From Glossina fuscipes (taxonomy: Eukaryota > Arthropoda > Insecta > Diptera > Glossinidae): a stretch of 64,000 bases of DNA. Positions 24,883 to 34,555 of this stretch are shown here, piece by piece. Location of the stretch: the NCBI RefSeq assembly GCF_014805625.2, contig NW_023998630.1:642411-706410 (forward strand). The letters are read 5' to 3'. The first letter of the stretch is position 1. Every line of letters starts with the position of its first letter. The notes beneath the pieces are model-generated. The model was not told the origin of the DNA. It made no database searches and saw nothing but the letters and a program-made list of their open reading frames with translations. The position numbers and the translations under genes were made by a program.

Positions 24883-25717
24883 GTGTTGTGCATTGGAGGA
24901 TGGAAGTGGCTTTTAGCAATAAATACCGATACGAATAAATACCGGTACGATATAAAGCATACGGTCTGCTATCATAAGGTTTCATAATTTTTTGTGCGTC
25001 TGTCCGAGCGGTAATCGCTCGGTTATTATATAAATCCACTGTTAAAATTTTCCCTGAAGAAGTTAACTTGTAGATATTATTAGATACATCTATAATTGAT
25101 TTAATAGGTGAACAAGTATAGGTAAATTGGGCAAATTCGAGATTGGCTGGTTCAAAAACTTAATTTACTAGCGCTTTTAAAGAGGAAATACCAGGTGTAG
25201 TGAAAACACAATCAATGGTTCTTTTAAATTGTTATTTATTATAATACTCCTGATTTTAAACTCTTATTAATACTTACTTATTAAATCTTGCATATTAATT
25301 CTTACTTTACTTTTTACCCTACTTCTTACTTTACTTCTTACTTTATTTCTGACTTAACTGAACTGTGGTCAGTAACTTATATAATAAATTATTATGCTAA
25401 TTTAAGCAAAATAGCAGAATTAAACTGGGCTATTACTAAAGTTACATGTAATGTGTGTTATAGTTAGATTGCGTTATATTAACTAGGTTATAGGTAGACT
25501 TGCAGTATGTGAAAATATGTAGAAGTGATCTTAACTAGGTTATAGCTACGTCTGCATTATGAGGAAATATATGAAAGTGTAAAGCAAGCATAAATGATTA
25601 TTAAACGGGTAGACTACGATAAATCGATAATGCTACACAGGATACACTTATACTGAGCAATAGTATATATATGGGGGAACGTCGACGCGAATGATAAAAA
25701 AAGGGACACGGTCGTGC

Positions 25718-26155
25718 ATACACATATCTACACAAATTTCCACGAAGAATAAAATAATGTGCACTCTGGGTGATGCGACTATTTCACCATATCGCATTTC
25801 AGAACACTCACACGTCTCATGATCCTTCCTCATTTCTATTTTTTATTATCACTATTGCCATTCGTATAAATACTCCGCACAGAATGGAAAAAGAACTAGT
25901 ATTATGGTGCATTATAAATGATAAAAAGAAAAAGGTCAGACGGTATTTATGACCACACTTAAAAGTATTTATAGAGAAAAATAAAAGACAGATGGAATTT
26001 TACAGATAACGCTTGAAGGTAAGTTCACCAAGATTTCTGTCCTATATAAGCAAAGTTTTCTCTTTAGTTATTTTCAAAAATACTAAAACCAGCAAATCGG
26101 TTAGAGAGTTAATTACTTTAAATAAAAATAAAAACAATTAAAAATGGATCCAAAG
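25718..26155 (+). repeat. Left terminal inverted repeat of the Maverick
   Basis: Matches the reverse complement of the right end in blocks: ATAATGTGCACTCTGGGTGATGC (25,755 region against 39,930 region), then AACTAGTATTATGGTGCATTAT, then CACTTAAAAGTATTTATAG, then TTTAGTTATTTTCAAAAATA. Homology continues through the ATG of the first gene. It carries an extra segment of about 80 bp (25,808-25,890) absent from the right copy. An outer block (25,722-25,745) matches 40,049-40,070 with 18 of 20 bases. Confidence 0.85.
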
Positions 26156-26521
26156 AACAACAATGTAATATCATCATCATCGTCATCATCATTAATATTA
26201 TCATTATCAAGGGAATACGAGAATGAATCTACTGCGGAAATGATGATGACTGAAAGTGACGATTCTCAGATGACATTGGACTCTGTAATCTTTTTACCTT
26301 CACAAACTTCTGGAATTATTTCCTTTTCTGACGATAATGAAGACGATCTGGAAATTTTTGTATTAACGCAACCTAGTACATATAATCTAATCTCGTCTAT
26401 TCAAGTTGCCTAAGTTTCTCAAAGCTCGGATTTTAATTGCGCAACCGTCTCCCAATCAATCTTCATGGCGCATAATCAAATGGACCAACTGCTTCAAAGC
26501 GAGACTTTGAATTACGACTCC
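26144..26521 (+). pseudogene. Small acidic Ser-rich Maverick protein
   Basis: Starts at an ATG where the inverted repeat ends. The N-terminus has MDPKNNN and a seven-Ser run encoded by a TCA/TCG repeat. The rest is rich in Asp and Glu (FSDDNEDDLEIF, about residues 65-76). A TAA stops it at codon 90 (26,413), but the same frame stays open beyond, with similar composition (QSSDFNCATVSQS, MDQLLQSETLNYDS) to the border of the protease gene. A CAA-to-TAA nonsense change is therefore likely. No family was recognised. It is the only gene at the left end reading inwards, opposite in direction to the capsid genes. Confidence 0.5.
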
Positions 26522-26525
26522 AAAT

Positions 26526-26972
26526 TTATTTTATTAAAAATTCTTTTTCACAAAGTATTTTCTTATCATTAAAGTTGTAGTCAGTTTTACTAAATTGTTT
26601 GAGATAAGCATTTAAACTTTTTCGTTGATTCTTATATAAGCTATAAATCAAGGCATAATGTCCGCAAGTGCTTGAAAAGTATCCTTGGAGTTGCTGTTTA
26701 TTACATACATAGGTGCCGCAGTTTCTCTTTAAAAAATTGTAAGATTCTTTCTTCAATGGTCGTTGACCATATGAATCGAAGTATTCCGCTTCTAACTTAG
26801 AATTAAGATAAAAGGCCACCCAATGCTCTCCTGGTTGATTAGAGTAGTTTGTATTTGCTATTATAATAGCAGGTTTAGAGCCTACTTTCCGTGGTAAATT
26901 ATTAGCTGGGAAGACACCTTGAAAATACTTCTTTGTAGATTGATTTGCCTTAAGTGCTTGATCGTATTCATT
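26526..26972 (-). pseudogene. PRO: Adenain-like cysteine protease (PRO)
   Basis: Maturation protease of Polintons, related to the adenovirus protease and Ulp1 family, expected to process capsid proteins. The frame runs from NEYDQAL at 26,972 to TAA at 26,526. Catalytic residues are visible in order: His in GEHWVAFYL (about residue 55), Asp in EYFDSYG (about 70), Gln in QLQGYF and Cys in STCGHY (about 110). Length, about 148 residues, is a little under the family norm. There is no ATG at the expected start: the frame directly follows, in the same phase, the TAA that ends the major capsid gene. Either the start codon was lost or the protein was made by readthrough. The first internal ATG (26,819) lies after the catalytic His. 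Confidence 0.85.
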
Positions 26973-28246
26973 TTAAAGCGTTATTTTCACGTTTCTGTTT
27001 CTTTCAATCTCTAACTTCGAATCATACTCGCAGTAAACTATGCAGCTTACAGGTGATGTTAATGCCCGAGCGAATTTGCCTTCAATGCGTATTTTTGCTT
27101 GCCTTAAAATATTAGCACACAAATCGTTATTACAATGATCAGCGGAGAGGTCAAACGCTAGTATAAAGCAGCTATCATCAAAAAGTTTCCTATTTATATG
27201 AAGCCCAAGATCTGAGTGATTAATGCCAGATGATTTGAATAGCATGCTATAGGCTCTGGTTGATCTTAATTTTTCTGTAGAGTAATCGAATTCAAGGGGT
27301 TGAGAAGGTATTTGAACATCATTGACTGACAAATTAAACCTTTGCAAATAAAAATGCTCGAACTTGAAAGGATCCGCTGTTCGATCGCCTGAATAAGCGC
27401 TATTGTAAACCATACAAAAAGCTAAAAATGTCGGAAGTTGTCCTATGACAACATTATCTAATGATAGGGTATGGTTTCCAGGATACAGAGTGAATGTTTT
27501 AACTTCTACCTTATTAAATGGATATAAAGCTGCTTTCGTTTGTAATATTTTATGATGACCAACCAGTATTCCTGGATTAAAAGTTATGTGATTCATAAAC
27601 AATTGTGCTTCCAAAGTTGCGTTTCCTTGGCAGGATTTTCCATTAAATAAAATGATGATTTTTCCAAATTAAATATTATGCGCAAGTCAGCATTATTTAG
27701 CAAGAGTTTAGGCTGATTAAAAATATCACCATGCAGCTTTCCGAACAATTCAACTTTGTTACTCTTATCAAACAATTCGGTTAATTGTTTTTTACCATCA
27801 TCAAATATTTCGCCGGTGTAGTAATCTGCATACCATCCAGAACACGATCAATGAGTTCGACCTGCATCAGTGCCACAATTGAGTAGAGTTTGTATGTATG
27901 ATCTGTAGTGATAATTGTTGTCACTTTGCGAAACCAATACGTTATTTAAACATACGGATACGCTTCGAAACATGGAATGCAGAAGATTATTTACAACGCC
28001 ACATTTATCATCAGTAACATCAGAATTATCTTTATTCTTCAATTGAACAACCAAGTTTAAATAAACGCTACAAAGGTCTCGATATGTATCGCCATTACCA
28101 AGGCAGAGAAATTCTATGGAGCTAGGATTGTCTAAGGATTGAATAGGATTATATGAGACTTCTTCTGTATTTAGAATGCTGCTTTGTATAGGATGTGGTG
28201 CAAATAAATCTAATTCACTTTTCATACATTCTATATGAGTGCTCAT
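26973..28246 (-). pseudogene. MCP: Major capsid protein (double jelly-roll)
   Basis: Main shell protein of the predicted Polinton virion. Start ATG at 28,246 (MSTHIECMKSELDLF), typical of the family. Recognisable blocks are SSIEFLCLGNGDTY and YLNLVVQL in the first half, ELFGKLHGDIFNQPKLLLNN (about 27,740), and ALYPFNKVEVKTF and GQLPTFLAF in the middle. ADPFKFEHFYL, PSQPLEFDYS, FILAFDLSADH and a final IERNRNVKITL close it. An in-frame TGA lies at about 27,846 after AGRTH, and the frame shifts near 27,625 before EAQLFMNHITFNPG. Total length of about 425 codons fits the family. The gene lies 5 bp downstream of the pX-like gene and abuts the protease, so the block was probably co-transcribed. Confidence 0.85.
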
Positions 28247-28251
28247 AGTTT

Positions 28252-28685
28252 CTAAGCAAATATGTCTTTTACTTTGTTACGTAGATTGAATTTTTTCGTG
28301 CGTTTCGAGGTAGATCTCTTTTGTGACTGACGTCGTTTCCTTTTGATTCGACGTCTTATACTACTTTTTGAAATTTAGACGATATCTTGTTGACTGCTTT
28401 TTCTGTTAAATTACTTAAAGCCTTTTTGCCTTGCTCTGCCAAAATATTTCTAAGTGGCTTGCGACCGAAATCATTGAGAATAGATTTGCCCGTATCCATA
28501 GCCTGGTCTTTAATCGCATTCAAACCTGATAGAAACAGGGGTTTTAAATTTCTAAAAAAAGACGCGAAGAATTAACCAAGGCCCCGCCCATGTTGTACGA
28601 CTTGTGGTGACACATACAATGAGCCTATGTGACTTAATCCCCTTCCGATTTGATTAGAGTAATATGAAGTATACACTTGCTCTAT
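28252..28685 (-). pseudogene. pX/pVI-like minor virion protein
   Basis: Glycine-rich, amphipathic N-terminal part (YYSNQIGRGLSHIGS, then QVVQHGRGLG) followed by FFRNLKPLFLSGLNAIKDQ and a Lys/Arg-rich tail (SSIRRRIKRKRRQSQKR). This order matches the small capsid-interior protein of Polintons, likened to adenovirus pVI/pX. The expected ATG at 28,683-28,685 reads ATA, an in-frame TAA follows GRGLG (about 28,573), and the frame shifts near 28,370 before the basic tail. It ends at KVKDIFA with TAG at 28,252, 5 bp before the capsid start. Dead copy. Confidence 0.7.
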
Positions 28686-28745
28686 GTCAGTCTGTTACAC
28701 TTCTGAATGAAATATTAATTGTGCTCTCGTTTATATCAGTTTATT

Positions 28746-29200
28746 TTAATTACGTTTCTTTTTCCTCAAGTGAAGAGTAACGTAAGTAGGTGTAAAGGAA
28801 TCACGAAAATTATATTTGGAACCGTCTGTACTAACTATGAGTATAGAGATGTCCTTTATAGTAGCAATTTCAAGGCTATAGTACTCTACGCTGGTGAACT
28901 CAAAACACTTGCTTTTTCCATTAAACGACAAAACCCGAAGACATCTTAAAATTTTATCTCCAACGCAACGAGGTTTTATTATATCAGTATAAATAAATAA
29001 TGGTGAATATTCCTGCGCTTGTTCTTGATGTGTATCACTTTCAATGTTAGCATTATTTAAAAACAGTTCGGTTATTCCAACTTCCCACTGATCATTTGTA
29101 ATAATAGGAAGATTTACAATATTTGTAAATGAGGACAAGGTATTCTTTTGTAAACGACAACTGAATTGTTGCTTAAAAAGATTTCGTAAAAATCCTCCAT
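28746..29200 (-). pseudogene. Penton-like single jelly-roll protein
   Basis: Predicted vertex (penton) protein of the Polinton particle. Starts MEDFYEIFLSNNS at 29,200. A one-base frameshift near 29,140 leads to SSFTNIVNLPI and DQWEVGITELFLN, a conserved N-terminal pattern (start, NS motif, then WEVGL.E). The C-terminal half has PLFIYTDIIKPRCVGDKILR, VEYYSLEI and the closing VTLHLRKKK. About 150 residues. Placed between the pX-like gene and an unknown gene, all on the minus strand. Confidence 0.7.
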
Positions 29201-29289
29201 GTAGTTCATAGTTTAAAAGGCATTACATAAATGAACTCAAAACACGATTGCAATAGTTTTTTATTTAATGTTAGCTCAAATGTACATTT

Positions 29290-29994
29290 TTATATAGCAA
29301 TCCACTTAAAACTATTTTCACCCTTCTGAATTGAAGATTTCTGCCCCAATTTTCTTTTTCCGTCTGAAATGATAGCATCTGTAGAAAGCCCATTTTTAAT
29401 TAAATCAGCCTTAGTTTTAAGTTGGCTTCTAAGTCGGGTGTTATATGGAGAAATGCGTTTTTGAATTCTCGATTTTACATTAGGTTTTGTAGGTTGTCTG
29501 CTTACTTGGTGTGGTGTTGCTTCTTTAGTTCTATTTAAGAATTTTTCAGGCGTCATAAATTCATCTTTTGAAATGCTATCATCTAAGTCACTTTGCAATT
29601 TTTCGCTACTATTTTTGATTGTGCTGTCATCTAAGCCAATTTGCAATTTTTCGCCACTATTTTGGAATATGCCGTCATTGCTCACGTTTTGGAGGAGGAT
29701 TTCAGATTCTTCAGTGTTAACTTTCCCGTCTTCTACATCACTTTTAGAAAGCGCCAATTCGTGTATATGGTCAAAGTTTTGCTTAATTGGTTTTAATTTC
29801 CTTCTAATATAAGTATTTAATTCTTGTTTAATTTTGATCCAATTGTCATATTCTGAAAGGGAGACATTGCTGAAATATGGTAACAGCTTTCTACTAATAA
29901 ATTCCGCTGAATATTTGTCATCCATCATCGTGTCGTATGCACTTGGGTACAACAAAATTACTTTATTTAGCTTCGGCTTATATTTATTGAACAT
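29290..29994 (-). CDS. Unrecognised Maverick protein with internal duplication
   Basis: An intact frame of 234 codons, one of the few undamaged ones in this element. No domain was recognised. The N-terminus has hydrophobic VILLYPSAYDTMM. The middle is acidic and contains a tandem repeat of about 20 residues (NSGEKLQIGLDDSTIK then NSSEKLQSDLDDSISK). The C-terminal third is basic (RIQKRISPYNTRLRSQLK), ending FKWIAI. Its start overlaps the end of the upstream small KGGG gene by 11 bp, so the two were probably translated from one transcript. A virion or DNA-binding role is possible from position and charge only. Confidence 0.6.
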   Translation of the reverse strand: MFNKYKPKLNKVILLYPSAYDTMMDDKYSAEFISRKLLPYFSNVSLSEYDNWIKIKQELNTYIRRKLKPIKQNFDHIHELALSKSDVEDGKVNTEESEILLQNVSNDGIFQNSGEKLQIGLDDSTIKNSSEKLQSDLDDSISKDEFMTPEKFLNRTKEATPHQVSRQPTKPNVKSRIQKRISPYNTRLRSQLKTKADLIKNGLSTDAIISDGKRKLGQKSSIQKGENSFKWIAI

Positions 29995-30320
29995 TATCTA
30001 ACAATTTTCCGATAAATCCTATTTTGCTTAATAATGATGCTATGATTATAGGTAAGAAGCCACCACCTTTCTGCACAAGAACCTTTCTTTTAGACTTTAT
30101 GGACGCGTTTGGTCTCGAGATGAACCTAAGTTCTTTTTTATACTTTTTTAAAACCTTCAAATCTTTATTTTTTAGTTCAGTGTTTCCAGCTATTGTGTTA
30201 AAGATAATCTCAGTCAAAGTTTTAATTAATTCATCATCAGCACAGTTGAGTATAGCTTTTCTTAATTTTCTATTATTTGTTTTGAGGACATACATCATAT
30301 GTTTGTGGTTCTTCAGTCGC
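29984..30320 (-). pseudogene. Small Maverick protein with C-terminal KGGGF hydrophobic tail
   Basis: The region from KHMMYVLKTN to the stop at 29,984 follows a pattern common in insect Polintons: RKAILNCADDELIKTL, then a Lys-rich helix, then LVQKGGGFLPIIIASLL. About 105 residues with a hydrophobic C-terminus. Its role is not established. Here it is in one frame with the end of the ATPase because the ATPase stop is missing, so it would be made as a fusion or not at all. It overlaps the next gene by 11 bp. Confidence 0.55.
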
Positions 30321-30567
30321 TTAAACTCTTTTTTAAGGCCATTTTCTCCGGTGTCACAGAAGCAATAGCAAAAATTCGGATTAAATATGTTCGTTCTGTA
30401 CCTTAATAAATCATTTACGCTTTGTGTAAGGTCGATTAATAAATAACCGTGAGGTTTGCTAGTCACATCTTTATATATCCTCATAAGATCAGATGAATTT
30501 TCTGGATGAATTTGCTTTGCTAAATGTTGAAACTGTAGGATATCTCTAGGATTTTTAAACACAACTA
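30321..30567 (-). pseudogene. ATP: Packaging ATPase, 3' part
   Basis: C-terminal part of the FtsK/HerA-like ATPase, separated from the rest by the non-LTR insertion. Visible motifs: VFKNPRDILQFQHLAKQIHP (insertion falls just before this) and KPHGYLLIDL, followed by LLRYRTNIF. No stop separates it from the downstream small protein. Confidence 0.8.
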
Positions 30568-30569
30568 TA

Positions 30570-32650
30570 TTTATTTATTTATTTATTTATTCGACTTATA
30601 CAAGAAACTCAACTAAAACAAAATGGCAGTCGAGTACAATTGACTCTTAAGTAAATCTTAAAATTAATTAATAATAAAACTCAGTATAAGTACAATAAAA
30701 CAAATAAGGAGGAAAAAAAAAAAAAACAAAGCATGTACACAATTAGCATAGAGCCACACCCACAACCGATACAGGACCAAATTGCAAGTGAACCCCTAAG
30801 CCATCGCAAACATGCATAAGCTTGGCATTTGATAATTGTTAACAACAAATTAATTTTCGACTCATAATGACATATTTAAGGTTAAGTCAGTTTAAGTACG
30901 ACATAGGTAAATCGCGCGTATTAAGCAATGTTGCTTTAATGGACTTTAAAGAGTCCGTTAATGAGAATAAATGATGGACGTCATTTAGGTTCTTGCAAAC
31001 AACTCTGAGCGGGTTAAACAGTTCAAAATTATATTTGCATTGACTAAGCTTTATCAAGATAAAGTGCCTAGAGAAGCGGTTAGGGACATTAAAGCCTATC
31101 TGACGAAGTAATGCGGGCGAGTCAATTGCACCATTTATTAATTTGATTAAGAAGGAAACCCCAAGAACAAATCTACATTTCTCGAGTGACGGTAAGGATA
31201 ACAGAAGCAACCTATTTTCATAGGGTGGAAGAGTGGAAATCGGGTCCCAACCCAAATTCCTAAGGGCAAACAGCAAGAATTGCTTTTGTATAGATTCAAT
31301 TGAATCTACGTAGCACCTATATGAAGGAGACCACGCAACAGAGGCATACTCAAGTATAGGTCTGACCAAACACGTGTAAAGCCTTTTCGTAATATAAGGA
31401 TCATCAAGCTCTTTGGACCACCTCTTTATAAAACCAAGAGCGGACCTAGCTTTGCTTAACGAGGACTCAATATGCAAATTGAAACGTAATCTATAATCGA
31501 ATAGAACGCCTAAATCTATGAACGAATCGACGTCTTCCAACCTGTGCGAATCAATGAAGTATTGAGTACTGAACGACTTCCTTCTTAAGAAAGAAAGCTT
31601 CTTACATTTATTTAGATTTAGTTTCAGAAGATTGAGAGAGCACCATGCAACCAAATTGTTCAAATCACTTTGAAGATGATGTGATTGCGATTCTACGGAA
31701 AAAGAAGAAAACAGTTTCACACCATCAGCATACATTAAAATCTCACTGAATTTAATCACGGAGGGCAAATCATTAGTGTGTAAATTAAATAAAATAGGTC
31801 CCAAGTGGCTACCTTAAGGTACGCCAGACGTCACGGGGAATTCATCCGAGGTAATGAGGTTAAACAAAACCCTGAATGATCTACCATGCAGATAAGAGCT
31901 TAACCATTCCACTAAGAAGAGAGGGAAGCCAGAGGTACGGAGTTCAAATCTAACTAGTCCATGATTAACCATATCAAACGCTTTGCTAAAGTCAGTGTAA
32001 ATGAAATCATTGCGAGAACCACTATAAAAGGCCTTGAAAACATGAGAAGTAAACTTTAACAGATTGGTCACCGTAGTTCTTTCCTTTCGAAAACCATGCT
32101 GGAAAGGAGAAATATACGATTTCATGGAAAAGGCTATATTCTGAGCCACAATTCGCTCGAACAGTTTAGGTAAGACACTCAACTTGGCAATACCTCTGTA
32201 GTTCTCTACAAGTTGCCTACTACCACTTTTGTGAATAGGAATAAGGAAGGAAGTTTTCCAACACAAAGGGAAAACACCTAAATTCAAAGACTAATTAAAA
32301 ATCCTCGATATAACATCACAAAGCTCGCCAGCACAAGATATAAGTACAAATGAGGGGATTCCATCAGGTCCAGGCGAACAATTATATTTCAGAGGGCTCA
32401 ATCCTTCAAAAACGTCATTTTCAGATATAACAAAGTTAGAAATTGAAATCGAATTAGAAATCGGATATGGATAGTTTACCGATAAATCAAAATTGGCAGT
32501 TGAAAAGTTCTGTCGGAAGTATTCCGCAAAGAGATTTGAGGTTTCAAAATCATACGAGGACTCGGAGCCATTAAAAGACACAAACGACGGATTTATGGAG
32601 ATTTTCCTTTTGGAATTAACGAACTTAAAAAAGTATTTAGGGTTAGCTAT
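30570..32650 (-). mobile_element. CR1/Jockey-lineage non-LTR retrotransposon, 5'-truncated, inserted in the ATPase gene
   Basis: Minus-oriented copy of about 2.08 kb with a (TAAA)n tail at 30,572-30,592 and a probable target duplication CTATATTT on both sides. It starts between endonuclease and reverse transcriptase (NSKRKISINPSFVSF). It contains the RT fingers and palm: SPGPDGIPSFVL, FQHGFRKERTT, DFSKAFDMVNH, VTSGVP, GSHLGPILF and YADG. A TAG near 32,288, a TAA at about 31,815 (inside the GVPQGS motif) and YADD changed to YADG make it inactive. The RT C-terminal domain (30,887-31,804) ends at PMSYLN. Relatives lie at 1,575-5,100 and 62,470-64,000. Confidence 0.9.
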
Positions 32651-32654
32651 ATTT

Positions 32655-33038
32655 TGAATTCAATGAAATACCTCTTGTGTGCGAGGATTTATGGAATATG
32701 TTTTGTGTTACTACAATGACAGAAAATTCCTATGGGGTGAAAAGTTCACAAACTGTTTTGTTGAAAGCTCCCATCATTAAGTCATCGAGTACGACGATAG
32801 TTGGTTCGTTGAGAACATTTTCCAAGTTTTCTGGTATTCCATAGTTATATTCAATATGCGCAACATTATTTATATCAGGTTTCGCATTTTCTTCACCATA
32901 ACACCAAATTATTCGATCAATTTTCACATTAATCAGGAAATCCTTATTGTGGATAAGATTTTTCAAAAATGTTGTTTTGCCTGGCCTTGAGGGTCCACTA
33001 ATAAGCATAGTAAATGGATGGTAAAACTGATAAAACAT
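32655..33038 (-). pseudogene. ATP: Packaging ATPase, 5' part
   Basis: Genome-packaging ATPase of the Polinton. Begins MFYQFYHPFTMLISG. Walker A is GPSRPGKTTF (about residues 15-24) and Walker B is TIVVLDDLMM (about 80-89). After ELFTPHRNF a one-base frameshift (about 32,715) leads to VIVVTQNIFHK and GISLNSKY, where the non-LTR element interrupts the gene. The 3' part is at 30,321-30,567. Confidence 0.85.
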
Positions 33039-33249
33039 GTTGTCTTGTTAATTATAAACTAGAGAATACACTAGGACTTCATAGAATTCGTCATTTTATA
33101 AATATTTATTTATTTAATCTTAAGTAATAACTTCAATGGCGTTTGAGTTTTTTTCAGGATAGATAAAAAGTTTATATAAATTGTTGAGAGCACATTTAAA
33201 TTGAAAATCTTTTCGATGATGTGGACAGTTAGTAAAATAATTAAATAGT
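33039..33249. other. Short Maverick spacer before the solo LTR
   Basis: AT-rich, no readable gene. It probably holds the upstream region of the ATPase gene. Confidence 0.4.
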
Positions 33250-34238
33250 TGTCACGATTCTAGCTCCGTTTGTCGGTAGAGCGATTAAATTCATGGACCT
33301 AGCCTACTGAGCCGCATCACAAAGAAAAGAAACAAAAAAAAAAAAAGGAAGAGGGAAATGCGCATCAAAAAAACACAAAAGGATTTGAACCTGAAGAGAG
33401 AGAAAGAGAGAAAGAAATAAGAAAAACGGTGTGAGTCCGTTCTTGGAGTCGGTGGTCTGTCGTTCGTCCGTCCGCAGTTAGTCCGTCTGTATCTGTCCTA
33501 TGTCCCCCTACAATCCCCCACGCGTGCACCCCCTCATCGCACTTCTGCTACAGCAGTAGTATGTTCAACCTTTTTGCTATTTAACGCGATTATTTATATA
33601 AAAATTTGTTCATATCCGTAGTAATATATGTGTATGTTTAACTAGTTTTTCTTTTAGTCGCTTACAATCGCTTTTATAAATTTTTCCAATTCTTCGATTA
33701 AAACAAAGCATAATTTCTTTTATTTATCCCTTAGGAGTTCATGTAATAAACTTTACGTTTACCGGTTCTTATTAATACATTCAAAAAAAATTAAAGTTAT
33801 TTGTAAATATCTATCTTCCCATTGAACAGCTTTAAAAATGCAGACACCACACACTGGTGTGTTATTTTTTTTTTTTGTATACCTTGACTAAACATATTTT
33901 TTTAAGAATTTTTATTTTAGAGTTATATCTTCAGATGCGACTTGAAAAATGATCTCCGTAATTGACGATGATGTGCGTCTGGCTGTTCTTACGCGACTGT
34001 TTGTTAGCAGACAGATCAATCAAAGCAAAGGAAACCTAACTTGCTCGCGTGGTTTTCTTCTTTCTTTCTACCTAGCAGCTAGCCGCTACTTTGCAAAAAA
34101 AAAAGGAACAAACCAATTGGTTTGGAATATTTTGTCAGTTTAAAAACTAAAATCAAATGTGGCTTTTCACTCTCAAGAAACTTTAAACCACTTTTATGGC
34201 TGCAAGATAATAAATTTTATTGGTTTCACCCGTGATCA
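33250..34238 (-). mobile_element. Probable solo LTR of the 1,941-3,596 family inside the Maverick
   Basis: The plus-strand start TGTCACG (33,250) is the reverse complement of an LTR end ..CGTGACA. The next 40 bp (reverse complement CGCTCTACCGACAAACGGAGC) match 14,968-14,990. The block at 33,290-33,350 matches 1,965-2,030 (CTACTGAGCCGCATCACAAA), and 33,440-33,560 matches the 2,105-2,230 and 14,760-14,890 regions. The far end is less sure; TGATCA at 34,233-34,238 with ATAG nearby on both sides is the best candidate. No internal sequence remains. Confidence 0.5.
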
Positions 34239-34249
34239 ATAGACTCATT

Positions 34250-34545
34250 TAATGGCGTACAAGGAATACATAAGATTGGGCCAAGTAGACTTTATAGAAC
34301 CTGAGAGCATTCTAGAATTCCGGAATTTTTTTATCAACATTCCTATGCTGGAATACTATATTACAAAAGCAAATCTCGTTCTCTTATTACAATCATTTTT
34401 TACCAAAGTGCGTGGAATTAAATAAGACTGATGTTCAATTGGCTGATATGTCCATATCCATCGACCCTGATATTGCAATTGATTTGTTAAGACTAGGCAG
34501 CATATTAAGATTCATAAGCTACGTTTGAGAATTATAAAAAAATAA
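34250..34545 (+). pseudogene. Unrecognised remnant upstream of the integrase
   Basis: A plus-strand frame starts at ATG 34,252 (MAYKEYIRLGQVDF) and shifts near 34,400 into HFLPKCVELNKTDVQLAD and DPDIAIDLLRLG, then stops. No family was recognised. Its position upstream of the integrase core could make it a damaged extra Maverick gene or lost N-terminal integrase sequence. Confidence 0.3.
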
Positions 34546-34555
34546 ATGAATAAAA

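Larger units (their letters stand above)
20091..25717. other. AT-rich spacer without recognisable gene
   Basis: It contains a 26-bp palindrome (20,565-20,590), (TA)n tracts, and a roughly 80-bp imperfect tandem repeat at about 25,478-25,600 (two copies around 'ctaggttatag'). A CTTACTTTA-type repeat lies near 25,300, and a possible terminal exon at 24,781-24,882. No other coding signal was recognised. Confidence 0.45.

Noticed and set aside
25735..25760. Maverick end at AGAATAAAAT with a 6-bp target duplication
   Set aside because: The flanking bases are an inverted, not a direct, repeat (CACGA/TCGTG), so the terminus lies further out.
28387..28575. Plus-strand open frame in the Maverick
   Set aside because: Shadow of the minus-strand pX-like gene, which explains the codon pattern.
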